NCBI RefSeq assembly: GCF_018687935.1 | Contig: NZ_CP061308.1 | Span: 1,978,048-2,042,047, forward strand | Direction: 5' to 3' | DNA from: Polynucleobacter sp. JS-JIR-5-A7 | Lineage (GTDB): Bacteria > Pseudomonadota > Gammaproteobacteria > Burkholderiales > Burkholderiaceae | Length of the DNA: 64,000 bases | Notes under the pieces: model-generated | The model's input: only the letters and a program-made list of their open reading frames with translations | Database searches by the model: none | Told to the model about the DNA's origin: nothing | Shown here: one piece after another, positions 41,848 to 51,522 of the stretch | Layout: each line of letters starts with the position of its first letter | How positions within the stretch are numbered: position 1 is the stretch's first letter | Position numbers and translations under genes: made by a program

Positions 41848-42264
41848 TTACTTAACCAATGGGAGAGCGGCCGTTTTCCAGGCTTGAACGCCACCCTCTA
41901 AAACGCCAACCTCAACAAATTCGAGCTTTTGTACTTGTGCCAAGGCTTTGCGTGACTGGCTACCGTTATCGCAAACCAATACCAAGGGACGTTTACGATC
42001 CAATTTCAAGGTTTCAATCGCACCAATCAAATTCGCCATGCTGGCTAGCTTTGCGCCCGGTAAATGCCCCGCTTTAAATGCTTCCTCGATGCGCAAGTCC
42101 AAAACATGGGCCTTGCGGCGGTTTATCCAAATCGTCGCCTCAGTAGGCGACAAGCCTTTTCCGCTAATAAGCGTAGATAATGTAGGTAAGAAGAGCGCTG
42201 CGCCCGAAACCAGCAAGAGGGCAATCAGCGCTAAATTATCAATTTGCGTGAGAAAGTTCATCAC
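41848..42264 (-). CDS. Membrane-anchored rhodanese-like protein
   Basis: A 138-residue protein with an N-terminal transmembrane helix (about residues 10-30) and one rhodanese domain. The active-site loop is VCDNGSQSRKA with a catalytic-type Cys; HVLDLRIEEAFKAGHLPGA is the CH2A-like motif. Sulfur transfer is likely, but the acceptor is unknown. It is the first gene of the rhodanese-grxC-secB-gpsA operon, divergent from gpmA by 19 bases. Confidence 0.93.
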   Translation of the reverse strand: MMNFLTQIDNLALIALLLVSGAALFLPTLSTLISGKGLSPTEATIWINRRKAHVLDLRIEEAFKAGHLPGAKLASMANLIGAIETLKLDRKRPLVLVCDNGSQSRKALAQVQKLEFVEVGVLEGGVQAWKTAALPLVK

Positions 42265-42283
42265 CGGATTATAGAATGGCTCT

Positions 42284-42973
42284 ATGAAACAACTTGTCCT
42301 TATTCGTCACGGCGAATCCGCCTGGAACCTTGAAAACCGCTTCACTGGCTGGGCTGACGTTGACTTAACCCCAAACGGCGCAGAACAGGCCCTAGCTGCG
42401 GGGCAAAGTCTCAAAAAAGCAGGCTATGAATTTGACATTGCCTATACCTCGGTTTTAAGGCGCGCTATACGAACACTGTGGCACATTCAGGACGCCATGG
42501 ATCTGATGTGGATCCCAGTAGTGCATAGCTGGCGCTTAAATGAGCGTCATTATGGTGCTCTGACTGGTCTCAATAAAGCAGAAACTGCGGCCAAGTATGG
42601 CGATGAACAAGTCCATATTTGGCGTCGGTCCTATGATGTTCGCCCACCCTTACTTGAAGCACATGATGAGCGTAATCTCAAAAATGATGGGCGTTACTCA
42701 AAATTAAATGCTGCCGATATTCCGCTTGGCGAGTGTCTGAAGGACAATGTTGAACGTGTACTACCACTTTGGAATGAATCTATCGCTCCAGCCCTCAAAG
42801 CAAATAAGCGCGTATTGTTAGTAGCTCACGGTAATAGCATTCGCTCTTTAATTAAGTATATTGACGAGATGTCTGATGAGGCCATCATGGAAGTCAATGT
42901 ACCCAATGGCATTCCACTGGTTTATGAGTTAGATGACAACCTCAAACCAATTCAACATTTCTACTTGGACTAA
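42284..42973 (+). CDS. gpmA: 2,3-bisphosphoglycerate-dependent phosphoglycerate mutase
   Basis: A 229-residue glycolytic mutase. It begins with the phosphohistidine motif LVLIRHGESAWNLENRFTGW and has TSVLRRAIRTLW, WRLNERHYGALTGLNK and the second catalytic His in LLVAHGNSIRSLIKYI. Length matches the dPGM family. The S41 peptidase gene follows nine bases later. Confidence 0.97.
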   Translation: MKQLVLIRHGESAWNLENRFTGWADVDLTPNGAEQALAAGQSLKKAGYEFDIAYTSVLRRAIRTLWHIQDAMDLMWIPVVHSWRLNERHYGALTGLNKAETAAKYGDEQVHIWRRSYDVRPPLLEAHDERNLKNDGRYSKLNAADIPLGECLKDNVERVLPLWNESIAPALKANKRVLLVAHGNSIRSLIKYIDEMSDEAIMEVNVPNGIPLVYELDDNLKPIQHFYLD

Positions 42974-42981
42974 TACAAGAC

Positions 42982-44415
42982 ATGCGTCAATTTCTTAAAA
43001 ACTTTGCTCTCATTACGGTTGGCCTGATCGCAGGTGTAGCTGCCACTATCCAGCTCTCTGCAACAGCCCAACAAGGCACACAGCTGCCCTTAGATGAACT
43101 CCGCACACTTTCTAATGTATTTGCGCAAATCAAACGGGAGTATGTAGAGCCGATTGAAGACAAGCAACTGTTAACGGATGCTGTCAAAGGAATGGTAAGC
43201 AGCCTAGATCCTCACTCCACTTTCTTGGATAAAAAAGATTTTTCTGAAATGCAGGAACAAACTTCTGGGAAGTTTGCTGGTTTAGGAATTGAAATTACTT
43301 CAGAAGATGGTGTTGTTAAAGTGCTCAATCCCATTGAAGATAGTCCTGCTGCCCGTGCAGGCCTGCAAGCAGGAGACTTAATTACCCGACTCGATGATAA
43401 GCCTGTGCGTGGTATGTCTCTTGATAAAGCGGTACGCACTATGCGTGGCACACCTGGTACAAAAATTACCCTGACTGTATATCGCAAGAGTGAAGAGCGT
43501 AGCTTTCCAGTCACCATTACCCGCGCAGAAATTAAGGTGCAATCTGTCAAAGCCAAAATTTTGGATAACGATATTGCCTGGGTTCGGGTTACAAGCTTTC
43601 AAGAACGTACCGTTCCTGATCTAGCAAAAAAATTAACTGATCTTGCCAATCAAGATCCAAAACTCAAAGGCATCATTCTTGACCTTCGTAACAATGGTGG
43701 TGGCTTATTGCAAGGTGCAGTCGGTGTAGCGGCAGCCTTTCTTCCAGCCGATGCGGTTATTGTTTCAACCAAAGGACAAGCAGCTGACTCCAAGCAAGTA
43801 TTTAATGCGACGCCAGCGATGTATCGCCTGAGTGAGCCCGGTGATCCATTGGCAGGTGTACCTGAAATCTTCAAGAAACTTCCGATGGTCGTTTTAGTCA
43901 ACGCCTATTCAGCCTCGGCATCTGAGATTGTTGCGGGCGCCTTGCAAGACTACAAACGTGCAACGATTATTGGAAAAACTACCTTTGGTAAGGGCTCAGT
44001 GCAAACCGTTCGCCCACTGACCAATGACTCAGCTCTGAAGATCACCACTGCGTATTACTACACACCTAGTGGCAAATCTATTCAGGCTTATGGTATCAAG
44101 CCTGACATCCCCGTAGATCAAAATAAAGATGGCGATCCAGATGATGTATTGATTACCCGTGAGATTGATAGTGAAAAACACCTCCGTAACAAACAATCTG
44201 CAGAAGATAAGCTGATTAAAGATCGGGAACAACGCCGTCTCGAAGAGTTACAGCGCATTGAAGAGAAAAATGCCAAGAAAACGCCTGAGGAAAAAGAGAA
44301 AGAAAAAAATAAGAAGCCTCCTGAGCTTGGTAGCGCGGATGACTTCATGCTCAGTCAAGCCCTTGCGTTTATTAATGGGCAACCGGTGAAGCGCTCTTCT
44401 TCCAAGCTTGAGTAA
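42982..44415 (+). CDS. C-terminal processing peptidase (S41 family)
   Basis: A 477-residue exported serine protease. An N-terminal signal or anchor (FALITVGLIAGVAATIQL) is followed by the S41 N-domain, a PDZ domain (about residues 90-175; FAGLGIEITSEDGVVKV, AGLQAGDLITRLDD) and the protease core with the nucleophile in NAYSASASEIVAGALQD and the Lys in TTFGKGSVQTV. The C-terminal region is highly charged and rich in Glu/Lys (residues about 395-450). The target is unknown; relatives trim envelope proteins. Confidence 0.95.
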   Translation: MRQFLKNFALITVGLIAGVAATIQLSATAQQGTQLPLDELRTLSNVFAQIKREYVEPIEDKQLLTDAVKGMVSSLDPHSTFLDKKDFSEMQEQTSGKFAGLGIEITSEDGVVKVLNPIEDSPAARAGLQAGDLITRLDDKPVRGMSLDKAVRTMRGTPGTKITLTVYRKSEERSFPVTITRAEIKVQSVKAKILDNDIAWVRVTSFQERTVPDLAKKLTDLANQDPKLKGIILDLRNNGGGLLQGAVGVAAAFLPADAVIVSTKGQAADSKQVFNATPAMYRLSEPGDPLAGVPEIFKKLPMVVLVNAYSASASEIVAGALQDYKRATIIGKTTFGKGSVQTVRPLTNDSALKITTAYYYTPSGKSIQAYGIKPDIPVDQNKDGDPDDVLITREIDSEKHLRNKQSAEDKLIKDREQRRLEELQRIEEKNAKKTPEEKEKEKNKKPPELGSADDFMLSQALAFINGQPVKRSSSKLE

Positions 44416-44433
44416 TTCTTTTTTGGTCTGTTA

Positions 44434-45186
44434 ATGAATGATGCGCAGCTACTTCGCTACTCCAGGCATTTACTGCTTGAAGATATTGACGTTGAAGGGC
44501 AAGAAAAGCTCTTAAATGCGCATGTGTTGGTGATTGGTGCTGGCGGCCTAGGTAGCGCAGCTGCCCCCTATCTTGCGGCTGCCGGGGTAGGGCATATCAC
44601 CCTCGTAGATCATGATGATGTTGAGCTGACTAATCTACAACGCCAAATTATGCATACAGAAGCCATGGTGGGTAAAGGCAAAGTTGTCTCAGGCAAGCAA
44701 TTCTTGCAACAACTCAATCCAGGTATTCAAGTTGAAACCATTCAATCAAAAGCGAATTTATCCTTATTGGATGAGCTTCTACCAAGCGTAGATATTGTTT
44801 TAGATTGCACAGATAATTTCTCAACCCGACATCTCATTAATGCCAGTTGCGTTCAACACCAAAAACCTTTAGTTTCAGGATCTGCATTACGCTTTGATGG
44901 TCAAGTCTCAGTATTTGATCCCCGCAATGAAACATCTCCCTGCTATGCCTGCATCTTCTCGCCCGAAGAAACATTTGAAGAGGTGAGTTGTGCCACGATG
45001 GGCGTCTTCTCACCACTTGTCGGCATTATTGGCACTATTCAAGCAGCACAAGCTTTGCAAGTATTAATTCAATTTGGAGAGCCCCTCATAGGGCGGATGT
45101 TACTTTGGAATGCGCGCACTACTCAGGTAGATCAGATTCGCATTACACGCAACGCTGACTGTCCAGTCTGCAGCAAAAACCGCTAA
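44434..45186 (+). CDS. MoeB/ThiF family sulfur-carrier adenylyltransferase
   Basis: A 250-residue E1-like enzyme. ATP binding is by VIGAGGLGSAAAPYLAAAG, with HITLVDHDDVELTNLQRQI and the conserved DCTDNFSTRHLIN. Two zinc CxxC pairs (CYAC and CPVC) are present. It adenylates the C-terminal glycine of MoaD (molybdopterin) or ThiS (thiamine); sequence alone does not decide which. The nearby rhodanese could be a sulfur donor, but that is speculation. It is convergent with ptsI, with a 3-base gap. Confidence 0.93.
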   Translation: MNDAQLLRYSRHLLLEDIDVEGQEKLLNAHVLVIGAGGLGSAAAPYLAAAGVGHITLVDHDDVELTNLQRQIMHTEAMVGKGKVVSGKQFLQQLNPGIQVETIQSKANLSLLDELLPSVDIVLDCTDNFSTRHLINASCVQHQKPLVSGSALRFDGQVSVFDPRNETSPCYACIFSPEETFEEVSCATMGVFSPLVGIIGTIQAAQALQVLIQFGEPLIGRMLLWNARTTQVDQIRITRNADCPVCSKNR

Positions 45187-45189
45187 AGC

Positions 45190-46941
45190 CTAAGCTATTA
45201 AACGCTCTAAAGCTTTTGCTTGAGCCTCTGGCTCATAAGCCTTCAGCACTCTAGGTAATCGGGACTTCAACATCCCCACGTTAGCTTGCAGAATCTCACG
45301 CTTTACTAGTAGCAGTTGACTGAAATGCATCGAGAAATCCGTTAATCCCATTGCGAGCAATAGTTTGGTTAAGGTAGGATCACCAGCCATCTCACCACAG
45401 ACTGCAATCGGCACATTAGCACGCTTTGCCTGCTCAATAATATTTGCTAATAAATGCAAAATGGCAGGATGCAGGGGATCATACAAATGTGCTACTGCAT
45501 GGTCTGCACGATCAATTGCTAAGGTGTACTGAATTAAATCGTTTGTTCCGATGGATAAAAAATCAAAACGATTAATAAACAAAGGCAAGACGAGAGCAGC
45601 AGCCGGAATTTCAATCATGGCGCCAACTTGAATATTCGGATTGAAAGGCTGTCCACGTTGCAATAATTGTTGCTTTGCTTTTTCGATCAAGCGAAAAGTT
45701 TCATCGATTTCTTTTGCATGCGCGAGCATCGGAATCATGATACGTGCCTGACCATGAGCAGATGCTCGCAAAATAGCCCTAAGCTGTGTCAAGAAAATTT
45801 CTGGCTCCGTTAGTGACCAGCGAATCGCCCGTAAACCCAATGGTGATGTGCCCGTTTGCGATACATCAGTGCCGCCTGCACCTAGTGCTTTATCTGCACC
45901 TACGTCAATGGTTCTAATATTGATAGGCAAGCCATGCATTAAATCAACCACACGGCGATATTCTTGATATTGCTGTTCCTCATCTGGCAATGCTTGCTTG
46001 CGATCCATAAATAAGAACTCGGAGCGGAATAGACCAACACCAACAGCACCTAGTTTTACGGCTTGTACAGCATCTTCGGGCAACTCAATATTAGCAAAGA
46101 GCTCAATATCTACTCGATCAAGCGTTTCTGTTTTGGCATGTTTTAGTTGCTGAAGCTTACGAGCCTCTTTTAATACCTGAGTTTGGAGTTTGCGATATTC
46201 AGCTAATAAGTGTTCATCAGGAGCAACTACTACTACGCCCTGCTCGCCATCCAAAATCAGCCAATCGCCATGGCGAATCATTTCACTAGCATGGCGCACA
46301 CCGACTACTGCGGGAATTTCCATACTTCGCGCAACAATAGCGGTATGCGATGTTTTGCCACCTAAATCAGTAACAAAACCAGTAAAGGCATGCTCTTTGA
46401 AGCGCAACATATCATGTGGCGCAATATCGTGAGCAACAATAATAGATTCGACTCCAACCTCACTCGATGGCAAGAAATCAGTTTCGTTGAGCGCGTCTTT
46501 CTGTGCATTAAGCGCCTTAATCACACGCTCAGCCACCTGACGAATATCATTTGCGCGCTCTTTTAAATAAGGGTCTTCAATCTCAGAAAATTGCTCTAAA
46601 AGATCATTTAACTCTGTAGTCAAAGCCCAAGCAGCATTTAAGCGCTGAGTACGAATGAGCTTGATGGGTTTCTCGGCCAACGCTGGATCAGCCAGGATCA
46701 TGCTGTGCACATCCAAGAATGCCGCCATCTCTTGCGGAGCATCCTTGGGTAATCCCAAGCGCAACTGAGCTAGCTCTAAACGTACTTGATCAAATGCATC
46801 TAATAATTTTTGGGCTTCAGCGTCTTCTTTGCCAGGCTCAACTAAATAATGACTAACCTCTAAAGCTGCTCGCGAAATCAGTACCGCCTTGCCGATAGCA
46901 ATGCCTTTTGATACCGGAATGCCGTGCAGCGCGAACGTCAT
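45190..46941 (-). CDS. ptsI: Phosphoenolpyruvate-protein phosphotransferase (PTS enzyme I)
   Basis: A 583-residue EI. The phosphohistidine is His199 in DLGGKTSHTAIVARSMEIP. The PEP-binding TIM-barrel shows LFRSEFLFMDRKQALPDEEQQ (only part quoted), RTIDVGADKAL, DFLSIGTNDLIQYTLAIDR and the catalytic Cys in AVCGEMAGDP. There is no GAF domain, so this is EI rather than EI-Ntr. It follows ptsH by two bases. No PTS permease is nearby, so the relay is probably regulatory. Confidence 0.97.
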   Translation of the reverse strand: MTFALHGIPVSKGIAIGKAVLISRAALEVSHYLVEPGKEDAEAQKLLDAFDQVRLELAQLRLGLPKDAPQEMAAFLDVHSMILADPALAEKPIKLIRTQRLNAAWALTTELNDLLEQFSEIEDPYLKERANDIRQVAERVIKALNAQKDALNETDFLPSSEVGVESIIVAHDIAPHDMLRFKEHAFTGFVTDLGGKTSHTAIVARSMEIPAVVGVRHASEMIRHGDWLILDGEQGVVVVAPDEHLLAEYRKLQTQVLKEARKLQQLKHAKTETLDRVDIELFANIELPEDAVQAVKLGAVGVGLFRSEFLFMDRKQALPDEEQQYQEYRRVVDLMHGLPINIRTIDVGADKALGAGGTDVSQTGTSPLGLRAIRWSLTEPEIFLTQLRAILRASAHGQARIMIPMLAHAKEIDETFRLIEKAKQQLLQRGQPFNPNIQVGAMIEIPAAALVLPLFINRFDFLSIGTNDLIQYTLAIDRADHAVAHLYDPLHPAILHLLANIIEQAKRANVPIAVCGEMAGDPTLTKLLLAMGLTDFSMHFSQLLLVKREILQANVGMLKSRLPRVLKAYEPEAQAKALERLIA

Positions 46942-46943
46942 TA

Positions 46944-47213
46944 TTATTCGCCCTCTCCAAAGCGGTCATTGATTAATACTGTCAGCGCTTCCATAGCCTC
47001 ATCTGCTTTATCGCCTACCGTTTCAAGTGTGACTGTGCTTCCAATACCTGCTGCCAACATCATGACACCCATGATGCTCTTGGCATTAATCTGACGTCCA
47101 TTGCGTGACAGGAATATTTCGCAAGGAAATTGGGCGGCCAATTGAGACAACTTTGCCGATGCTCTCGCATGGAGTCCCAACTTATTAATAATCTCAATTT
47201 CAGCAACTGGCAT
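46944..47213 (-). CDS. ptsH: Phosphocarrier protein HPr
   Basis: An 89-residue HPr with His15 (NKLGLHARASAKL), the EI site, and Ser46 (INAKSIMGVMML), the site used by HPr kinase. Both residues being present fits the hprK gene at 13855-14841. It sits between the EIIA-Man gene (15 bases upstream) and ptsI. Confidence 0.97.
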   Translation of the reverse strand: MPVAEIEIINKLGLHARASAKLSQLAAQFPCEIFLSRNGRQINAKSIMGVMMLAAGIGSTVTLETVGDKADEAMEALTVLINDRFGEGE

Positions 47214-47228
47214 TCAACCCTGCTCCCT

Positions 47229-47651
47229 TTATGCTTGATCTACTTTTATACCAAGACGTAATATTCCATTCTGCCCGCCAGCTAAGGCTTTTTTAGCCAA
47301 CTCTTCTAGGCCTTCGCCGCGATGAGATATGCAGCGCATGAGCATTGGCAGATTTAATCCCGCCAATACAATCACTGGGGTATTCAATCCCGATAATGGG
47401 CCCAAACTTTCTAGTTTGGATGCAACATTCGCTGGGGTTGCACCCATCACATCTGTCAGGATGAGAACACCATTACCAGTATTCACACCATAAGCAGCCT
47501 TTAGCAACCGATCAAAACTCACCTTAGTGTCTTCATAAGGGGGTATATCCACCGCCCTTACACGCTCTGGTACAACACCAAAAGTATGCTCTGCAAAACT
47601 CAGCATTGCACTTGCAACAGGAGTATGGGCAACGATTACGATTCCAGTCAT
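47229..47651 (-). CDS. PTS EIIA component, mannose family
   Basis: A 140-residue single-domain EIIA of the mannose type with the phosphorylatable His9 in GIVIVAHTPVASAML and a typical GVLILTDVMGATPANVA loop. It probably receives phosphate from HPr but lacks an associated EIIB/EIIC/EIID, so transport is unlikely. It ends the gshA-gshB-EIIA-ptsH-ptsI block, a conserved betaproteobacterial order. Confidence 0.94.
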   Translation of the reverse strand: MTGIVIVAHTPVASAMLSFAEHTFGVVPERVRAVDIPPYEDTKVSFDRLLKAAYGVNTGNGVLILTDVMGATPANVASKLESLGPLSGLNTPVIVLAGLNLPMLMRCISHRGEGLEELAKKALAGGQNGILRLGIKVDQA

Positions 47652-47652
47652 G

Positions 47653-48594
47653 TTATGACAATGTCCTCTCTAGAGCCTTTAACCAAAGCTGTGGAACATC
47701 AAAACCACTTTGATCAGTAATTTCAACAAAACACGTTGGGCTAGTAACATTGATCTCCGTCAAATAGCCGCCAATTAAATCCAAGCCAACTAAGAATAAA
47801 CCGCGTTGATTGAGGATGGGAGCAAGTTTTTCAGCGATTTGCTTTTCGACATCACTCAAAGGCATTGCCACACCTTTGCCCCCTGCTGCTAAGTTGCCAC
47901 GAATCTCTTTACCCTGAGGAATGCGAGCCAACGCAAACGGCACAACCTTGCCACCAATCAACAGGACGCGCTTGTCACCATCAGAGATCTCAGGCAAGAA
48001 ACGTTGAATCATCAGAGTTCTGGCGCCATTCTCGCCTAATGTCTCAACAATACTGGCGAGGTTCAAACCATCAGACCCCACCCGAAAGACACCCATGCCG
48101 CCCATGCCATCCAGTGGCTTAATGACGATATCGCTATGCACTTGATGAAACTCTTCCACCGCACTCAGTTCGCGAGTCACCAGCGTTGGCGGAATCAGCT
48201 CAGGAAATTCAGTGATGGAAAGTTTCTCAGAGTGATCACGTACTGCAGTAGGATCATTCAACACTCTTGCGCCCTGCTTCTTGGCGGCAGATAAAAGCCA
48301 CGTTGTATTGAGATACTCAATATCAAACGGTGGGTCAGTTCTCATTTGTACCGCAGAGAATGTATTTAGTGCCTTTGATTCAATCTCACCCAACTCAAAC
48401 CAAGATGTAGAGCTAGGCTTAATCATGAGCGACTGACAATCAGCCACAACGAGATTATCTTTCCACAAAATATTGCGGCTCTGACAGAACCACAAACGAT
48501 GACTAGCTTCTTGAGCAACCCGCATCATCGCTAAAGTGGAATCTTTTTTAATCTTGAAAGATTCGAGAGGGTCAGCAATAAATAAAAGATCCAT
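47653..48594 (-). CDS. gshB: Glutathione synthetase
   Basis: A 313-residue ATP-grasp ligase joining gamma-glutamylcysteine and glycine. It shows the N-terminal LLFIADPLESFKIKKDSTLA, the ATP-grasp loop IKPLDGMGGMGVFRV, and the C-terminal GLDLIGGYLTEINVTSPT. It is 28 bases downstream of gshA, so both steps of glutathione synthesis are coupled. Confidence 0.97.
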   Translation of the reverse strand: MDLLFIADPLESFKIKKDSTLAMMRVAQEASHRLWFCQSRNILWKDNLVVADCQSLMIKPSSTSWFELGEIESKALNTFSAVQMRTDPPFDIEYLNTTWLLSAAKKQGARVLNDPTAVRDHSEKLSITEFPELIPPTLVTRELSAVEEFHQVHSDIVIKPLDGMGGMGVFRVGSDGLNLASIVETLGENGARTLMIQRFLPEISDGDKRVLLIGGKVVPFALARIPQGKEIRGNLAAGGKGVAMPLSDVEKQIAEKLAPILNQRGLFLVGLDLIGGYLTEINVTSPTCFVEITDQSGFDVPQLWLKALERTLS

Positions 48595-48622
48595 ATTCTT
48601 CTATTAAGTTCTCAGCATTGAT

Positions 48623-49921
48623 TTATGCTGCTTCCATATCTGGATCAGTTCTCTCAAGCTCAAGTGAAGCCGCTAGTAATGCTAAGCGGGCAACAACACC
48701 ATAGAGGTAAAAGCGATTCGGAGCTGCGCTACCAGGCTTAGCAGAAAGATCTGGCATGGAGTTTTGCTCGAATGCTAATGGTACAAAATGCATTCCGGGG
48801 GCATTGAGATTTTCATCTGGGCCACGATCGGTATGCACACGATAGAAGCCACCAATCACGTAGCGATCAATCATGTACACCACAGGCTCTGCAACTGCCT
48901 CGTTCACCTTCTCAAAGGTATAAACGCCCTCTTGAATTAAGACATCACTTACCTCAAGACCCTCTTTGACAACACTCATCTTATTGCGATCTTTGCGGTT
49001 TAAGCCCTTAAGTTGAGCAGGATCATTCACAACCATCACGCCCATTCCATAAGTGCCGGCATCGGCCTTCACTACGACATAAGGTTTCTCTTTAATGCCA
49101 TATTCACGGTATTTCTTAGCAGTCTTTTTCAGCACTTGCTCCACTGCAGTTTGTAATTCCTCTTCACCTTTGCGTTCATGGAAATTGACATTCGAGCAAC
49201 TCGTAAAGTAGGGATTAATCATCCAAGGATCGATATCAACAACCTTAGCAAACTTCTTAGCCACCTCTTCATAAGCGGAAAAATGATTAGACTTACGACG
49301 GATGTGCCAACCTGCATGCAGCCCAGGTAAAAGGTATTGCTCGTGGATGTTTTCCAGAATCGGTGGAATACCAGCCGATAAATCGTTATTGAGCAAAATA
49401 GAACAGGGGTCAAAATCTTTTAAGCCTAAGCGCTGTTTTTTTAATCCTAAGCGCGCTAAAGGCTCCATCAACAAACGATTGCCATCTGGCAATTCAATCC
49501 AAGTTGGCTTCTTAATCTCTTCAGAAAAAGTGCCGAGGCGAACGTTGAGTCCAGCCTGACGCAAAATCGAAGACAAGCGCGCAATATTCTGCAAATAGAA
49601 TGTATTGCGGGTATGGCGCTCAGGAATGAGTAATAAATTTTTGGCTTCTGGACAAATCTTCTCAATCGCAGCCATTGCTGCCTGTACAGCCAAAGGCAAC
49701 ATCTGTGGAGAGAGATTGTTAAATCCACCAGGAAATAAGTTGGTATCAACTGGGGCTAGCTTGAAACCAGAATTTCTTAAATCTACTGAACAATAGAATG
49801 GCGGGGTATGTTCCTGCCATTCCAGCCTAAACCAGCGCTCAATCGTTGGGGTAGCTTCTAACACCTTTGACTCTAATTCGAGCAAAGGGCCGCTTAGGGC
49901 AGTGATGAGATGTGGAACCAT
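48623..49921 (-). CDS. gshA: Glutamate-cysteine ligase, proteobacterial type
   Basis: A 432-residue enzyme of the lineage found in betaproteobacteria (unlike the E. coli GshA). Features are FYCSVDLRNSGFKLAPVDTN, LFPGGFNNL, LIPERHTRNTFYLQNIARL and an ATP-grasp-like YVVVKADAGTYGMGVMVV. It makes gamma-glutamylcysteine, which the adjacent gshB uses. It follows amtB after a strong terminator at 49952-49973. Confidence 0.94.
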   Translation of the reverse strand: MVPHLITALSGPLLELESKVLEATPTIERWFRLEWQEHTPPFYCSVDLRNSGFKLAPVDTNLFPGGFNNLSPQMLPLAVQAAMAAIEKICPEAKNLLLIPERHTRNTFYLQNIARLSSILRQAGLNVRLGTFSEEIKKPTWIELPDGNRLLMEPLARLGLKKQRLGLKDFDPCSILLNNDLSAGIPPILENIHEQYLLPGLHAGWHIRRKSNHFSAYEEVAKKFAKVVDIDPWMINPYFTSCSNVNFHERKGEEELQTAVEQVLKKTAKKYREYGIKEKPYVVVKADAGTYGMGVMVVNDPAQLKGLNRKDRNKMSVVKEGLEVSDVLIQEGVYTFEKVNEAVAEPVVYMIDRYVIGGFYRVHTDRGPDENLNAPGMHFVPLAFEQNSMPDLSAKPGSAAPNRFYLYGVVARLALLAASLELERTDPDMEAA

Positions 49922-49951
49922 TCCACCATTGTAAGATTATTAAAAGAAAGA

Positions 49952-49973
49952 CGCGGGATCCGAGGATCCCGCG
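49952..49973 (-). terminator. Terminator downstream of amtB
   Basis: A very stable hairpin, CGCGGGATC / GATCCCGCG with a 4-base loop, lies 52 bases past the amtB stop. On the minus strand TCTTTCTTTT follows. The rest of 49922-50024 shows no other gene. Confidence 0.8.
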
Positions 49974-50024
49974 CTTAAAACTAGGCAGCCAAGAAAGCCG
50001 CCCAGTGAGGGGTAAATCTGCTAA

Positions 50025-51509
50025 TTATGACTCGTATGCAGTCTCACCATGTGAGCTGATATCCAAGCCTTCGCGCTCTTCTTCTTCCTTAACACGCAAA
50101 CCGATCACGATATCAATCAATTTGAAGGCAATATAAGAAACAACACCAGACCAAATTACAGTAGTGATCACGCCTTGAGCTTGAATCCACAATTGGCTAG
50201 CAATGGAGTAGTCAGGAGCAACAGCATTAGCAACGTAGTCCCAAATACCAGAGCCACCCAATGCTGGATCAGCAAATACACCAGTCAACAATGCACCAGA
50301 AATACCGCCTACGCCGTGAACTCCAAATACGTCCAAGCTATCGTCTGAACCCAAAATCTTCTTCAGACCGGTAACACCCCAGAGGCAAACTACGCCAGCG
50401 AACAAGCCAATTGCGATAGAACCCATTGGGCCAGCAAAACCAGCGGCAGGAGTAATCGCAACCAAGCCAGCTACGCAGCCAGAAGCAGCGCCTAACATGG
50501 AAGGCTTACCTTTGAGAACCCACTCAGCAACAGACCAACCCAATACCGCAGCAGCGGTAGCTAAATAAGTATTAACGAAAGCCAATGCTGCGCTACCGTT
50601 TGCTTCTAGTGCTGAACCTGCATTGAAACCAAACCAGCCAAACCACAAGAGTGCAGCGCCAGTCATTACATAAACTAAGTTATGTGGCTTCATTGCTTCT
50701 TTGCCATAACCCAAACGCTTACCGATCACAAAGGAACCAACTAAACCAGCAACCGCAGCGTTGATGTGCACAACAGTACCGCCAGCAAAGTCGAGAACAC
50801 CTTTTTGCCACAACCAACCAGCACGAGCTGTAATGGCTTCGAGTGATGCAGCATCTTTGATGTCATCAGGGCCAGGCCAGAACCAAACCATGTGAGCGAT
50901 TGGCAAGTAGCTAAATGTGAACCAAAGGACCATGAAGACCAAGATTGCAGAGAACTTAGCGCGCTCAGCAAAAGAGCCGATGATCAAGCAGCAAGTAATC
51001 GTTGCAAACACTGCTTGGAAGGCCATGAATATAAATTCAGGAATGACAACACCTTTACTAAAAGTTGCCGCTACTGAGTCCGGAGTCATTCCACCCAAGA
51101 ACAGACGATCAAGTCCACCAACAAATGCCCCGCCTTCCGTGAATGCAAAGCTATAGCCATAAATAGACCAGAGCACTGTAATCAAAGAAAACACCATGAA
51201 GCATTGCATACAGATAGACAAGATATTCTTACTACGTGTTAAACCACCGTAGAACAAAGCCAAGCCAGGAAGTGTCATTAACAACACTAAAGCTGTACAT
51301 ACCATCATCCATGCGGAATCAGCTTTGTTGCACTTTTCGGAACAAAGAACGGGCGCAGGTTCTGCAGCTGCTGGAGTTGCGGCAGGAGCAGTCACTGCTG
51401 GTTTTTTAACTTCATCAGCATGCGCTGGCGAAGTCACCATAACACCAGTAGCGCCTATAGCCAAGGCCATAGCACCACCAGCAATGAGTCGTTTCATCCA
51501 AGTTAACAT
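50025..51509 (-). CDS. amtB: Ammonium transporter
   Basis: A 494-residue Amt/MEP/Rh channel. Start ATG 51509 (MLTWMKRLIAGGAMALAIG) has GAGAGG upstream; the longer frame lacks a family N-terminus. A signal-like helix and an Ala/Pro-rich linker (residues about 30-52) precede eleven membrane helices with MTLPGLALFYGGLTRSKNIL, FAGGTVVHINAAVAGLVG (first pore His in VHINA) and GVHGVGGISGALLTGVF (second His). It is paired with its PII regulator glnK 13 bases upstream. Confidence 0.96.
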   Translation of the reverse strand: MLTWMKRLIAGGAMALAIGATGVMVTSPAHADEVKKPAVTAPAATPAAAEPAPVLCSEKCNKADSAWMMVCTALVLLMTLPGLALFYGGLTRSKNILSICMQCFMVFSLITVLWSIYGYSFAFTEGGAFVGGLDRLFLGGMTPDSVAATFSKGVVIPEFIFMAFQAVFATITCCLIIGSFAERAKFSAILVFMVLWFTFSYLPIAHMVWFWPGPDDIKDAASLEAITARAGWLWQKGVLDFAGGTVVHINAAVAGLVGSFVIGKRLGYGKEAMKPHNLVYVMTGAALLWFGWFGFNAGSALEANGSAALAFVNTYLATAAAVLGWSVAEWVLKGKPSMLGAASGCVAGLVAITPAAGFAGPMGSIAIGLFAGVVCLWGVTGLKKILGSDDSLDVFGVHGVGGISGALLTGVFADPALGGSGIWDYVANAVAPDYSIASQLWIQAQGVITTVIWSGVVSYIAFKLIDIVIGLRVKEEEEREGLDISSHGETAYES

Positions 51510-51522
51510 TTTGAACCTCTCT

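Noticed and set aside
49982..50015. Second hairpin (GGCAGCC...GCCGCC) after amtB
   Set aside because: The arms do not pair well and no T-run follows; the strong hairpin at 49952-49973 is the better terminator.
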